Source: Winogradskyella eckloniae
GTDB taxonomy: Bacteria; Bacteroidota; Bacteroidia; Flavobacteriales; Flavobacteriaceae
Assembly: GCF_013249045.1 (NCBI RefSeq)
Contig: NZ_JABRWP010000005.1
Span: 124,001-188,000, forward strand
DNA: 64,000 nucleotides
Reading direction: 5' to 3'
Below the pieces are notes generated by a model. The model was not told the DNA's origin, did no database searches, and saw only the letters and a list, made by a program, of their open reading frames with translations. Every line of letters begins with the position of its first letter. Positions within the stretch are counted from its first letter, which is position 1. Below are positions 36,708-44,605 of the stretch, piece after piece. The position numbers were made by a program, and so were the translations under genes.

Positions 36708-37784
36708 ATGAAAAAAACAGCCTTAGCTTTAATCCTCCTCACTCTTATTATTTTAGGATGTAATAGTAATGACGATTCTAATGATGGATTTAACGTTAAA
36801 ACCTTATTAACGGATTTAACGGAACAACAAATTATGCCTTCTATTGATTTATTTGTTGCCTCAAGCATAAATTTTGAAGCAACGGTTAATGATTATGTAA
36901 ATACACCAACAACAGCTAATTTAGAATTAGCAAAATCACAATGGCAAGTTACAGCTATAGCCTATGAAAAAACCTATGTGCACCATATTGGAAGCGCAAG
37001 AGATCAATTTATACATACGTCTATTTATAATTGGCCAACTGTGGAAGGTGCTATAGAATTTTTTATATCAGATAATGACACTATAGACGAATCGTTTATG
37101 GCAACCATTAGTGCTCAAGCAAAATCACTTGCCGCATTAGAATATTTATTATTTTCTGAAGATGGTACCACAACGAATACTACGTTTATTGATTCCGAAA
37201 AAAGACGAAATTATTTAAGATTAGCTGCAGCCTATTTAACGTCAAGAGCAGAGAAACTTCAAGACGTATGGTCTGCTACTGGTGAAGATTATGCGACGAC
37301 GTTTATTAATAGTGATGATTCTGGAATTCAAGGTTCCTTCAACCAATATTATAACGGCATGCATAATGCTTTAGATGTTACCAAAACAACCAAAGTAGGA
37401 AAACCAGCTGGTTTAGAAAATTCGCAAGTGATAAACTCAGAACTTACCCAAGCCTATTACAGTGAAACGTCTAAAGCACTTGTACAAGCGAGTATAGAAA
37501 GTGTAGAAACGGCTTATTTTAATCCTAATGGTTTAGGAGTGGATGATTATGTGTTTTCTATTACCAATACAACCGATTTAAATGATGCTATACAAAACAA
37601 AATAGATGACATCTATATAGCTCTAAATGCTATTACTATACCATTAAATGAAGCTGTTGAACAAAACCACGATTTAGTAGAAGATTTACATTCTAAACTT
37701 GAAGATTTACGTATTCTTTTTGCTGTAGATGTAAGAAGTATTTTATCTATTGTCATTACAACTACAGATACAGATGGCGATTAA
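36708..37784 (+). CDS. Imelysin-family lipoprotein, second copy
   Basis: A 358-residue predicted lipoprotein (lipid Cys at 18, IILGC, then NSNDD). It belongs to the shorter imelysin branch (COG3489-like). Where the family has GxHxxE it reads KSLAALE (139-145): the histidine is missing. The chain ends in TDTDGD. The gene is the last of the + strand operon; its TAA shares bases with the stop of the convergent TonB receptor gene. Confidence 0.85.
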   Translation: MKKTALALILLTLIILGCNSNDDSNDGFNVKTLLTDLTEQQIMPSIDLFVASSINFEATVNDYVNTPTTANLELAKSQWQVTAIAYEKTYVHHIGSARDQFIHTSIYNWPTVEGAIEFFISDNDTIDESFMATISAQAKSLAALEYLLFSEDGTTTNTTFIDSEKRRNYLRLAAAYLTSRAEKLQDVWSATGEDYATTFINSDDSGIQGSFNQYYNGMHNALDVTKTTKVGKPAGLENSQVINSELTQAYYSETSKALVQASIESVETAYFNPNGLGVDDYVFSITNTTDLNDAIQNKIDDIYIALNAITIPLNEAVEQNHDLVEDLHSKLEDLRILFAVDVRSILSIVITTTDTDGD

Positions 37785-40213
37785 ATTTTAATTTCTAAAG
37801 TTGCATACCAGTTTCTTGGTGGCGATGGTAATATGCCTGGTCCAGGATAACCTGTTGCTCGTCTTGTAAAATAGGTGTTATCTAAAACGTTATTTATTCC
37901 TGTTTCTAATTTAATTTGTTTGTATTGATAGGATAAAGAAACGTCTAAAATATCATATGCTGGTATTAGCCCAATGATACCAGAACTTCCTAAAGGATCA
38001 TTACCTGAGTTGGGTGCGTCAGAAAATTGTTCAGAAATATAAGTGTATTGCACACTGGTTTGAAAATTTTGATATGCGAATTTTAATCCGGTTTTTAAAT
38101 TAAGTTGCGGTACAAATTCTACCTGGTTCCCTTCTATTCCTGTTTCGTCAGACTTGGTATATTCTGAATGTATCAAAGACGTATTTACAAAATAGTTAAA
38201 TCTATACTTACTGCTATCAATAAAAAGTTTATTTAAATCGAAATCAATTAAAGATTCTAAACCAAAAATAAAGGCATCTCCTATATTGTCTCTTACTTTT
38301 CTAACACTATTATCATTTTGTACTTCTAGCGTAATCCCTATTCTGTCATTATAGAATAAACTAAAGGCGCTAATATCAAAAGAAACCAAGCCTTTATAAT
38401 GACCTCTAAAACCTAAATCTCCTGTAAGTCCTGTTTCATCTTCTAAAGGTCTTACACTAAAATTGGGATTAACTAAATTAATATCAGAAAAGGTTACTGA
38501 CCTATAATTCTGTGATGCATTGGCATAAAACTCTACATTTTCATTTGGCTTGTAACTTGTGCCTAAGCCAAACAACACAAAAGAACGCTCGTTTAATTCA
38601 TCTGAAAATTCTGTTTCATTAAGAATTACGTTGCCTGCTCCATCTAAATTAATACGTTTAGAAAATCCGTCGCTTTCCGTTTTTATATATTCTAATCTAA
38701 ATCCTGGTGTAACCGACCATTTATCATTTAAATAAATAATATTCTCGCCAAAAACAGCCACATTAAGATTTGGATTACTAAAGTTAGATTGACTCTCATA
38801 ATTTGGAAAATCTTCTAATTGCAGTTCGAAATCTGGACCAATGCCATCAGAACCTGGCCCTTGGATTGAGGTATTATCAGCTTTATAGAATTTTGTTCCT
38901 ATAAGTCCTGTAGCATCCTTGCCAAACAATTTATACTTATTAAGTAATCTGGCTTCAAAACCAAAATTATTATACTCACCTATTATTAAGTCGCGCTCTT
39001 CAAAATTATCTGGAATATCTTGTCTGTTGGTTCTAAAACCTAAAGCATTTCGTTCTGCATCTAATCCAAAAAAGTTGAATGTAAAGTTGGTGTTTTCAGA
39101 AAACTCATGTGCTATTTTAAAATTATAAAGTAACCAATCTACCTGAAACCAGTTTCGGGTTCTATTACTCTGAAATGCGTCTTCATTAAACATAGCATCA
39201 CTTAAACCACCTGCCTGCTGTGCTAAATAGCGCATATAAGTTAATTCTCCTGAAAGCTTGGTTTTATCAGATAATTGATAGCCCAAATGCATAAAAGCAT
39301 TCTTGGATTCAAATTCAGAATTTGGCCGAAAGCCATCGCCTTTTTTATAATTGAAATAAGTATAATAACTGAACTTTTCTTTAGTACCACTCAGACTTGT
39401 AAAGTTGGTATACAATCCGTTACTTCCTACAGTATTTCTGGTAATAAGCTCAATAGTTTTATTAGGATTTGGCTTTTTAAATATAAAATTGATAAGGCCT
39501 CCAAACTGTGTGCCGTACTGTAAAGATGCTGCACCTCTAACGACTTGTATTTGCTCTAAGGCTTCAGCAGGTGGTGTATAATAACTTTCTGGATATCCTA
39601 AAACATCTGCACTAATATCGTAGCCGTTTTGTCTGGTGTTGAAATTAGAGGTTCGGTTTGGGTCTAGACCTCTACCTCCAATATTTAGTTGTAAACCTGC
39701 ATCATCATTCTGAAAGATATTCAATCCTGCAACTTGACTATAAATTTGTCTGGCATTATTAGAAGCTAAATTCGCCATAGATTGGTCAACTAAAATCACT
39801 TCAGTTTTCTTGCCTGCATAAATGGCTGTTTCTTCAACATCATTTAATCGGCTTAATTCAAAAACTTTGGCTTTTCGGGCTGTAATTTCTACAGCTGTAA
39901 GTTGTTCTCCTAAAGTTTCAAGGGATTGATTTACTGTTGTATCTCCATCTACCACAACGCTTATTTCTACCACCTGAAATTCATAAGAAAAGAACACTAA
40001 GGTTAGTGTTTTTTTTGTGGTTGTAAATTCAAAATAACCTTTAGCATCAGTCTTGGCTAATAAGCCAGAGGCTTTTTCAAATATTTCAACATTAGATAAT
40101 GATTTGTTAGATTCTTGTGATGTTACAATGCCTGAAACTTTGCTTTGAGCTAAAGCCGAAGACACTGTAATGAATACAAGTAATATTGTGTTATAAACCT
40201 TTAATTTCATCAT
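37781..40213 (-). CDS. TonB-dependent receptor, FecA (ferric citrate receptor)-like
   Basis: An 810-residue outer-membrane receptor. Signal peptide 1-22, carboxypeptidase-like N-domain at about 24-110, plug at about 120-250, barrel to the end with a terminal aromatic/hydrophobic strand (WYATLEIKI). The plug signature RQNGYDISADVLGYPESYY and RGAASLQYGTQFGG closely follows that of FecA-type ferric-dicitrate receptors, so an iron chelate is the likely ligand. The start overlaps the end of the carboxylase gene upstream by 23 bases, so they form an operon. The stop shares TTAA with the convergent imelysin. Confidence 0.9.
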   Translation of the reverse strand: MMKLKVYNTILLVFITVSSALAQSKVSGIVTSQESNKSLSNVEIFEKASGLLAKTDAKGYFEFTTTKKTLTLVFFSYEFQVVEISVVVDGDTTVNQSLETLGEQLTAVEITARKAKVFELSRLNDVEETAIYAGKKTEVILVDQSMANLASNNARQIYSQVAGLNIFQNDDAGLQLNIGGRGLDPNRTSNFNTRQNGYDISADVLGYPESYYTPPAEALEQIQVVRGAASLQYGTQFGGLINFIFKKPNPNKTIELITRNTVGSNGLYTNFTSLSGTKEKFSYYTYFNYKKGDGFRPNSEFESKNAFMHLGYQLSDKTKLSGELTYMRYLAQQAGGLSDAMFNEDAFQSNRTRNWFQVDWLLYNFKIAHEFSENTNFTFNFFGLDAERNALGFRTNRQDIPDNFEERDLIIGEYNNFGFEARLLNKYKLFGKDATGLIGTKFYKADNTSIQGPGSDGIGPDFELQLEDFPNYESQSNFSNPNLNVAVFGENIIYLNDKWSVTPGFRLEYIKTESDGFSKRINLDGAGNVILNETEFSDELNERSFVLFGLGTSYKPNENVEFYANASQNYRSVTFSDINLVNPNFSVRPLEDETGLTGDLGFRGHYKGLVSFDISAFSLFYNDRIGITLEVQNDNSVRKVRDNIGDAFIFGLESLIDFDLNKLFIDSSKYRFNYFVNTSLIHSEYTKSDETGIEGNQVEFVPQLNLKTGLKFAYQNFQTSVQYTYISEQFSDAPNSGNDPLGSSGIIGLIPAYDILDVSLSYQYKQIKLETGINNVLDNTYFTRRATGYPGPGILPSPPRNWYATLEIKI

Positions 40214-41555
40214 TGAATGGTAGTATCCAGTTTTTATGTTTAAATGATTCTTTCTCTTGGTATAAATCTACATTTGGGTCAATATAAGGTTGACTCATTC
40301 TTCCATTTAACGCAACAAAGCAATCTACAAATACCTGAATGTTTTGATTGCCTTGACTTTTAAAATGGTCGCCTAAATAATGAGCGTATTCCAAAATAAA
40401 ATCGGGTTGAAAGCTCATTTGTTTTTCTTGAAATGGCGTTAAAAAATCTAAATTATCGACATAGAAAAAATCTTTTGTTTCGCTATTTACAATTTTGAAA
40501 TTAGCGTAGCCTGCTTTCTCCATGAGCATTACGCGCCATGAAAATCTATAGCCTTCTTCTGTCCAAAACAACTCATTGGGATACAATACATATCGCCAAG
40601 GAAACACAAGTTGCACAGCAAAAAACAAAGCTAATATTGGAATGATAATCTTTCGGTTTGAAAACCTATATGTTTCAGTTTTTGGTTGTTCAACCTTCAA
40701 CTTTAAGGGTTTTAAAAGTTGTCTAAAAACGTTAAGAATCTTCTCGTGAACATGAGCATCAAAGAATATTAATGTAGACACAATCATAATATATGGAAAC
40801 ATGCCAATAGGAAATAAAATCCTTGTAAACACATGAAAAATAACAACCAATACAAAAGCCAATGTTCTCGTTTTCTTATAGAGTAATAAAAACGGAATGG
40901 CCAAATCATATAACATACCAGACCAGCTCATGGCAAAGTGAAACCAATCTTTATGCATTAGGGTTTCGCCTATAATTGGTATATCGTATTTAGATGGCAA
41001 CCAGATTTTTAATGGCATGGCTTTAAACAACCAATCACTATTAAGTTTTGCTAAGCCTGCATATATATAAACCGTTCCGAGTAACAATTTGATGACATCA
41101 ATAGTCCATTTTGGGATTTGCTTGTAATGCGTTTTTTTAAGAAAGGCATCTACAGAAAAGTAGGCATTTGCAGGTAAAAAGCACATTAAAAAACTAAGTA
41201 CACTTATAAAATAATAGTGATTGAGATACGTGGTTTTATCCATTAACTCAATGTACGTAAAACTCAGAAAGAAGGAAATAATTGCTATTCTGTATTTAAA
41301 ACCAATTAGAACAAAAAGAGCAGCTAGACCACATAAAGCAAATAGTAAATACGTATAGTTTCCAATAGGTTTTACCCATTGAAAACCGTAATAAGAAAAC
41401 TGAAATTTTGGTTGCAGGTACAATTTATCTATCCAACCCAAGCTCCAAAATCTAATAATGCTTGCTAACATCATCGCACCAAACCCAATCCTAAACACAG
41501 CCAAAGGCGCTGCATTAGTATTAGTGTCTAAATACAATTTTAGTTTTTTTAGCAT
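40191..41555 (-). CDS. Vitamin K-dependent gamma-glutamyl carboxylase homologue (HTTM domain)
   Basis: A 454-residue integral membrane protein. The full length follows the eukaryotic enzyme that carboxylates protein glutamates using reduced vitamin K, CO2 and O2. From memory of human GGCX: LNHYYF (His113) matches the His160 region, AGLAKLNSDW (Lys170) the catalytic Lys218 region, and FHVFTRILFPIGMF (His241) the His287 region; spacing is nearly the same. The C-terminal block with DPNVD resembles the human DPRVD. Several membrane helices span about 20-270 and a soluble domain follows. It is 64 bases after imelysin 3 and overlaps the FecA-like receptor. Function in iron uptake is unknown. Confidence 0.87.
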   Translation of the reverse strand: MLKKLKLYLDTNTNAAPLAVFRIGFGAMMLASIIRFWSLGWIDKLYLQPKFQFSYYGFQWVKPIGNYTYLLFALCGLAALFVLIGFKYRIAIISFFLSFTYIELMDKTTYLNHYYFISVLSFLMCFLPANAYFSVDAFLKKTHYKQIPKWTIDVIKLLLGTVYIYAGLAKLNSDWLFKAMPLKIWLPSKYDIPIIGETLMHKDWFHFAMSWSGMLYDLAIPFLLLYKKTRTLAFVLVVIFHVFTRILFPIGMFPYIMIVSTLIFFDAHVHEKILNVFRQLLKPLKLKVEQPKTETYRFSNRKIIIPILALFFAVQLVFPWRYVLYPNELFWTEEGYRFSWRVMLMEKAGYANFKIVNSETKDFFYVDNLDFLTPFQEKQMSFQPDFILEYAHYLGDHFKSQGNQNIQVFVDCFVALNGRMSQPYIDPNVDLYQEKESFKHKNWILPFNDEIKGL

Positions 41556-41571
41556 TTAATATGTAATACAA

Positions 41572-41599
41572 AAAGAGGTTGCCATTAGACAACCTCTTT
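41572..41599 (-). terminator. Terminator between imelysin 3 and the carboxylase gene
   Basis: A perfect 10-bp stem AAAGAGGTTG / CAACCTCTTT with an 8-base loop, followed on the minus strand by a TTTTGTATT tail. It may attenuate read-through into the carboxylase and receptor genes, as no promoter could be seen between it and the ATG at 41555. Confidence 0.75.
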
Positions 41600-41619
41600 G
41601 GTTTATTTTTTAAAAACAA

Positions 41620-42747
41620 TTAATCGCCATCACCATCTACATAATCAATAACAAAATTTAAAGCTTGTTTCATATCCACTTTTAATTTTGGCACTGCAGC
41701 TTGAATAATATCATATGCCGCTGTCATTTGTATACTGTTATCGCTTAATTGTTGCGTATAATCATCGTTAAGACCGTTAATAGCATTTCGTCCTGCGGCA
41801 AACTGATTATTAATTTCAGTAACTAAATCTTCTCGGTCTAAAAATTCTAAATACGTACTAAAAGATGAGCCGCTAACAGAACTTACACTGTTATAAGATA
41901 TGCCATTAAATAAATTCTCAATTCCTGTTAAAGCCTCTAAACTTAATTCTTTTGAAACATCCTTTTTATAAAATGCCTCAACGGTTTCTGGAAGTGTACC
42001 ACCATTAGAAAAAATACCTGCAGGAATTCCTATTTTTTGAGCTCTAAAATCTTTCTCATAAGAATAAACAATATCATTAGCTAACTTATTAAAAGACCCA
42101 TTAAGTCCACTATCTGTATTGGCAATAAATGTACTTCTATAACTCGATACCCAGTTATTAACTATCGCAGTATTTAAGCTTATCATTTGAGTGACCACAT
42201 CTGTTAAATAGGTAGTAAAACCTTCAAAATCGCTATTTGTAGTAAATTTATCTAATGGTAATGAATCTCCTGTTGCAATGCCGTGAATTAAAAAATCTAA
42301 AGCCGGAAACCCTTGAGCATCATGATAATTAGCAGTATTTAAATCATAACTCCCAGTGTTTGCTGCATTTTCAATATCTGCAACAGTTACAGGATAAATA
42401 TTAAAGAAACTTACAAAGCCTCTTTCTCCTCCACCTAAATTATCTGCTTCGCCTAAGTTATAAATTTGTACATGTTGCCAAACTTTATACGCTTCTAACC
42501 AAGCGTCACTTAAAGCATCTAAATTACCAGTAGACTTATCATTTATAAAACTGGTTGTGGCAACATCTACAGAAGCGAGTTTAGATTGCAAATCTTGAAA
42601 GGCAGGAATGATAATATTATCAGCCACATTGGTTAGCAATGCCGTTCTGTCAAAACCATCATCATTATTAGAACCACCATTATCATCAGATGAACTACAT
42701 GAAATCGCTGCAACGACAATTACAAAAAGTATTATTTTTTTTAACAT
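41620..42747 (-). CDS. Imelysin-family lipoprotein, third copy
   Basis: A 375-residue lipoprotein (lipid Cys at 17, VAAISC, then SSSDD). It belongs to the shorter branch of the imelysin family. The GxHxxE position reads GFPALD at 146-151, so both His and Glu are replaced. The N-terminal segment is an Asp/Asn-rich linker (DDNGGSNNDDGFD), and the C-terminus is VDGDGD, similar to the second imelysin. It lies just upstream of the gamma-carboxylase homologue and the FecA-like receptor on the same strand, and carries its own promoter. Confidence 0.87.
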   Translation of the reverse strand: MLKKIILFVIVVAAISCSSSDDNGGSNNDDGFDRTALLTNVADNIIIPAFQDLQSKLASVDVATTSFINDKSTGNLDALSDAWLEAYKVWQHVQIYNLGEADNLGGGERGFVSFFNIYPVTVADIENAANTGSYDLNTANYHDAQGFPALDFLIHGIATGDSLPLDKFTTNSDFEGFTTYLTDVVTQMISLNTAIVNNWVSSYRSTFIANTDSGLNGSFNKLANDIVYSYEKDFRAQKIGIPAGIFSNGGTLPETVEAFYKKDVSKELSLEALTGIENLFNGISYNSVSSVSGSSFSTYLEFLDREDLVTEINNQFAAGRNAINGLNDDYTQQLSDNSIQMTAAYDIIQAAVPKLKVDMKQALNFVIDYVDGDGD

Positions 42748-42769
42748 CTATATTTTTCTTTTTCGGGTG

Positions 42770-42796
42770 CAAAGATAAATAAGCATAAGCTTTCAA
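42770..42796 (-). promoter_or_regulatory. Promoter of imelysin 3
   Basis: On the minus strand: TTG (42796-42794), a 16-base spacer, and TATCTTTG (42777-42770), an exact -7 match, 22 bases upstream of the ATG. It overlaps one arm of an inverted repeat. Confidence 0.6.
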
Positions 42797-42816
42797 CCTA
42801 ATGAATGCTTATGCTT
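42781..42816. terminator. Inverted repeat after the DUF4856 gene
   Basis: AAGCATAAGC (42781-42790) and GCTTATGCTT (42807-42816) are a perfect 10-bp pair around a 16-base loop. It is downstream of the DUF4856 gene but overlaps the imelysin 3 promoter, so it may serve as terminator, operator or both. Confidence 0.5.
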
Positions 42817-42844
42817 TAAATTTTTAGTTTAAATATTTTAACGT

Positions 42845-44044
42845 TTAGCTTGCTGCTTCTGTTACAGTAAAGCTAAAACGATCAGCAATATCTTCTGAAA
42901 TACTATCTAAAGTTTCAGTAGTTACGTCCCAAAATCCATTACCTTCTAAAAGTTCTGACATAAAAGCATCTACTTCAGTTTTTGATAAATATGGTACATC
43001 AGTTCCTGGTTGACGTGTAAATTGAAGACTATAAACAAAACCTAAACCTTCTGATAAATCGTGGAATACAGACGCGTAATCAGATCCTAAACCTGCCTTA
43101 CCAGCTTGTAAGTAATATACTGCTCTTACACCAATTACTATTGATATTTTTTCTTTAATAATAGCAGCTTGTTCATCTCTAACCGTATAATTTTTAGCAA
43201 CAATTGCTGCTCTTCCTAATTTAAAGGCGTCATAGATATCTTGGGCAATGCCAGCAAAATCATCATCGCCTTCTACACGCGATAAATATTTGTTTAAAAA
43301 ACTATCTACATTTAATTGTGGTGCTAAAGCATCATCAGTTCCATATAAATAACCAAAAGCTTCGTCCCATTTGTGCTCCATAGTTGTATAGTTATTAGAA
43401 CCATCTAAGACGTCATTATCATTATCTTCTACATTATTACCAGCATCTAAGACCGCTGGACTTAAATAATTATTAAGGATTTGGTCTGCCATTAATCCAC
43501 CAATTAACCCTTTAGTGATTGCTTGGTTATATTCCACACCTTTAGCACTTACATAGCGCGTTGAGCCTCCACCTGCTTCTTGTATTTTTCCTGCTGTACC
43601 AGCAACAGCATCTGTATTCCAATTAGGAAACACTTCACTAACTTGACTAGCAATCCAAGTATCAAACTGTGCTTTTATAGCTGTAGCATCTGTAGTATTC
43701 GCAGAAAAATAATCTGTAGAAGCTGCTGTTTTACTTCTAATATCTTTTCCTGAGGTGTTTAAAGCACTTGTAGAAAAATAATCTCCTGTATTTGTAAACA
43801 TACCATCTAATTCGGCTTCTGATTTACTTGCATCACTAAGTGCGGATACAAACTCCTCACCCATTTCTATACGTGTTGTTTGGCCGTCGTAACTTACTGT
43901 AGTCGTTCCGTTTCTTTCAAACTCATATGTTGCAGGTTCAATTACTTCTGGACCTGTTACGCCATTGTCATCGTCACTAGAACATGACGTGAATAATGCA
44001 CCTGCTGCAAAAATGCTTAATACTAGGCTTTTCGAAATTTTCAT
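42845..44044 (-). CDS. DUF4856 lipoprotein
   Basis: A 399-residue lipoprotein. ATG at 44044 gives MKISKSLVL and a normal lipoprotein signal with lipid Cys at 21 (LFTSC, then SSDDD); an earlier pair of Met codons at 44074 would add ten polar residues and is less likely. The body fits the DUF4856 pattern (YEFERNGTTTVSYDGQTTRIEMGEE region near 38-60; SRVEGDDDFAGIAQ; VFHDLSEGLGFVYSLQF). The function is unknown. Members tend to occur with imelysins and receptors. Two copies of the 23-bp box lie 57-151 bases upstream. Confidence 0.85.
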   Translation of the reverse strand: MKISKSLVLSIFAAGALFTSCSSDDDNGVTGPEVIEPATYEFERNGTTTVSYDGQTTRIEMGEEFVSALSDASKSEAELDGMFTNTGDYFSTSALNTSGKDIRSKTAASTDYFSANTTDATAIKAQFDTWIASQVSEVFPNWNTDAVAGTAGKIQEAGGGSTRYVSAKGVEYNQAITKGLIGGLMADQILNNYLSPAVLDAGNNVEDNDNDVLDGSNNYTTMEHKWDEAFGYLYGTDDALAPQLNVDSFLNKYLSRVEGDDDFAGIAQDIYDAFKLGRAAIVAKNYTVRDEQAAIIKEKISIVIGVRAVYYLQAGKAGLGSDYASVFHDLSEGLGFVYSLQFTRQPGTDVPYLSKTEVDAFMSELLEGNGFWDVTTETLDSISEDIADRFSFTVTEAAS

Positions 44045-44100
44045 TTTGTTTTGTAAATTGTTACTTAACATCATAGATGGAATTAATTAGATTGATAATT

Positions 44101-44123
44101 TTATTTAGACTTGATATAAATAA
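44101..44123 (+). promoter_or_regulatory. 23-bp iron-island box, copy D
   Basis: TTATTTAGA, eight bases, AAATAA; the arms match at 8 of 11 positions. It is the nearer of two boxes upstream of the minus-strand DUF4856 gene, 57 bases from the chosen ATG. Confidence 0.7.
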
Positions 44124-44172
44124 ATTCATTTTGAAGTCCCAAATTTAATACACAAACATTTATTTACAAAGC

Positions 44173-44195
44173 TTATTTAGAATAAATTAAAATAA
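44173..44195 (+). promoter_or_regulatory. 23-bp iron-island box, copy B
   Basis: TTATTTAGA, eight bases, AAATAA; 8 of 11 arm positions match. The centre is 72 bp (about seven helical turns) from that of copy D, so both may face the same side of the DNA. It is also downstream of the DUF6686 gene. The rest of the 187-base gap has a weak hairpin (AGAATT / AATTCT, 44209-44225). Confidence 0.75.
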
Positions 44196-44231
44196 CCTTG
44201 ATTTTTACAGAATTCGCAAAATTCTAATGCT

Positions 44232-44594
44232 TTAATTAAGAATTAAATTATAATCAATATCATCAACATTCAAGAACTTATTAAATATCTCACCATTAAA
44301 TACATCATAATTTAAAAGCGTACGTAATTCCATTAATTCTTGCCTACTAAACATAATGACCAAATTCTCTTGAGTAGATGGTAATGGAATTTTTCTTCTC
44401 ACGGAACAGCTATTATATTTTTGTTCCCAATACTCAGGGTCAATATTATTTACGTAATATCTTAGACGTTTTAGTTCTTCTAAATTAATTGCAAAAAACA
44501 AATTATTAAATGCTAAATGATAGAGCTCACACTCTTCACAAAACAACAATTCACCACTATTTACTTTAGACAATACTTTTATATTTTGACACAT
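44232..44594 (-). CDS. Small CxxC protein, DUF6686-like
   Basis: A 120-residue soluble protein beginning MCQNIKVLSK with an LLFCEECELYHLAF motif (CxxC at about 19-22) that could bind metal. The rest (NLEELKRLRYYVNNID, then ENLVIMFSRQELMELRTLL) is helical. I believe that this is the DUF6686 family, which is common in flavobacteria next to PepSY reductases, but the name is from memory. It is the last gene of the operon starting at 49681, 11 bases after the PepSY reductase gene. Confidence 0.75.
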   Translation of the reverse strand: MCQNIKVLSKVNSGELLFCEECELYHLAFNNLFFAINLEELKRLRYYVNNIDPEYWEQKYNSCSVRRKIPLPSTQENLVIMFSRQELMELRTLLNYDVFNGEIFNKFLNVDDIDYNLILN

Positions 44595-44605
44595 AATTAT
44601 TTATT

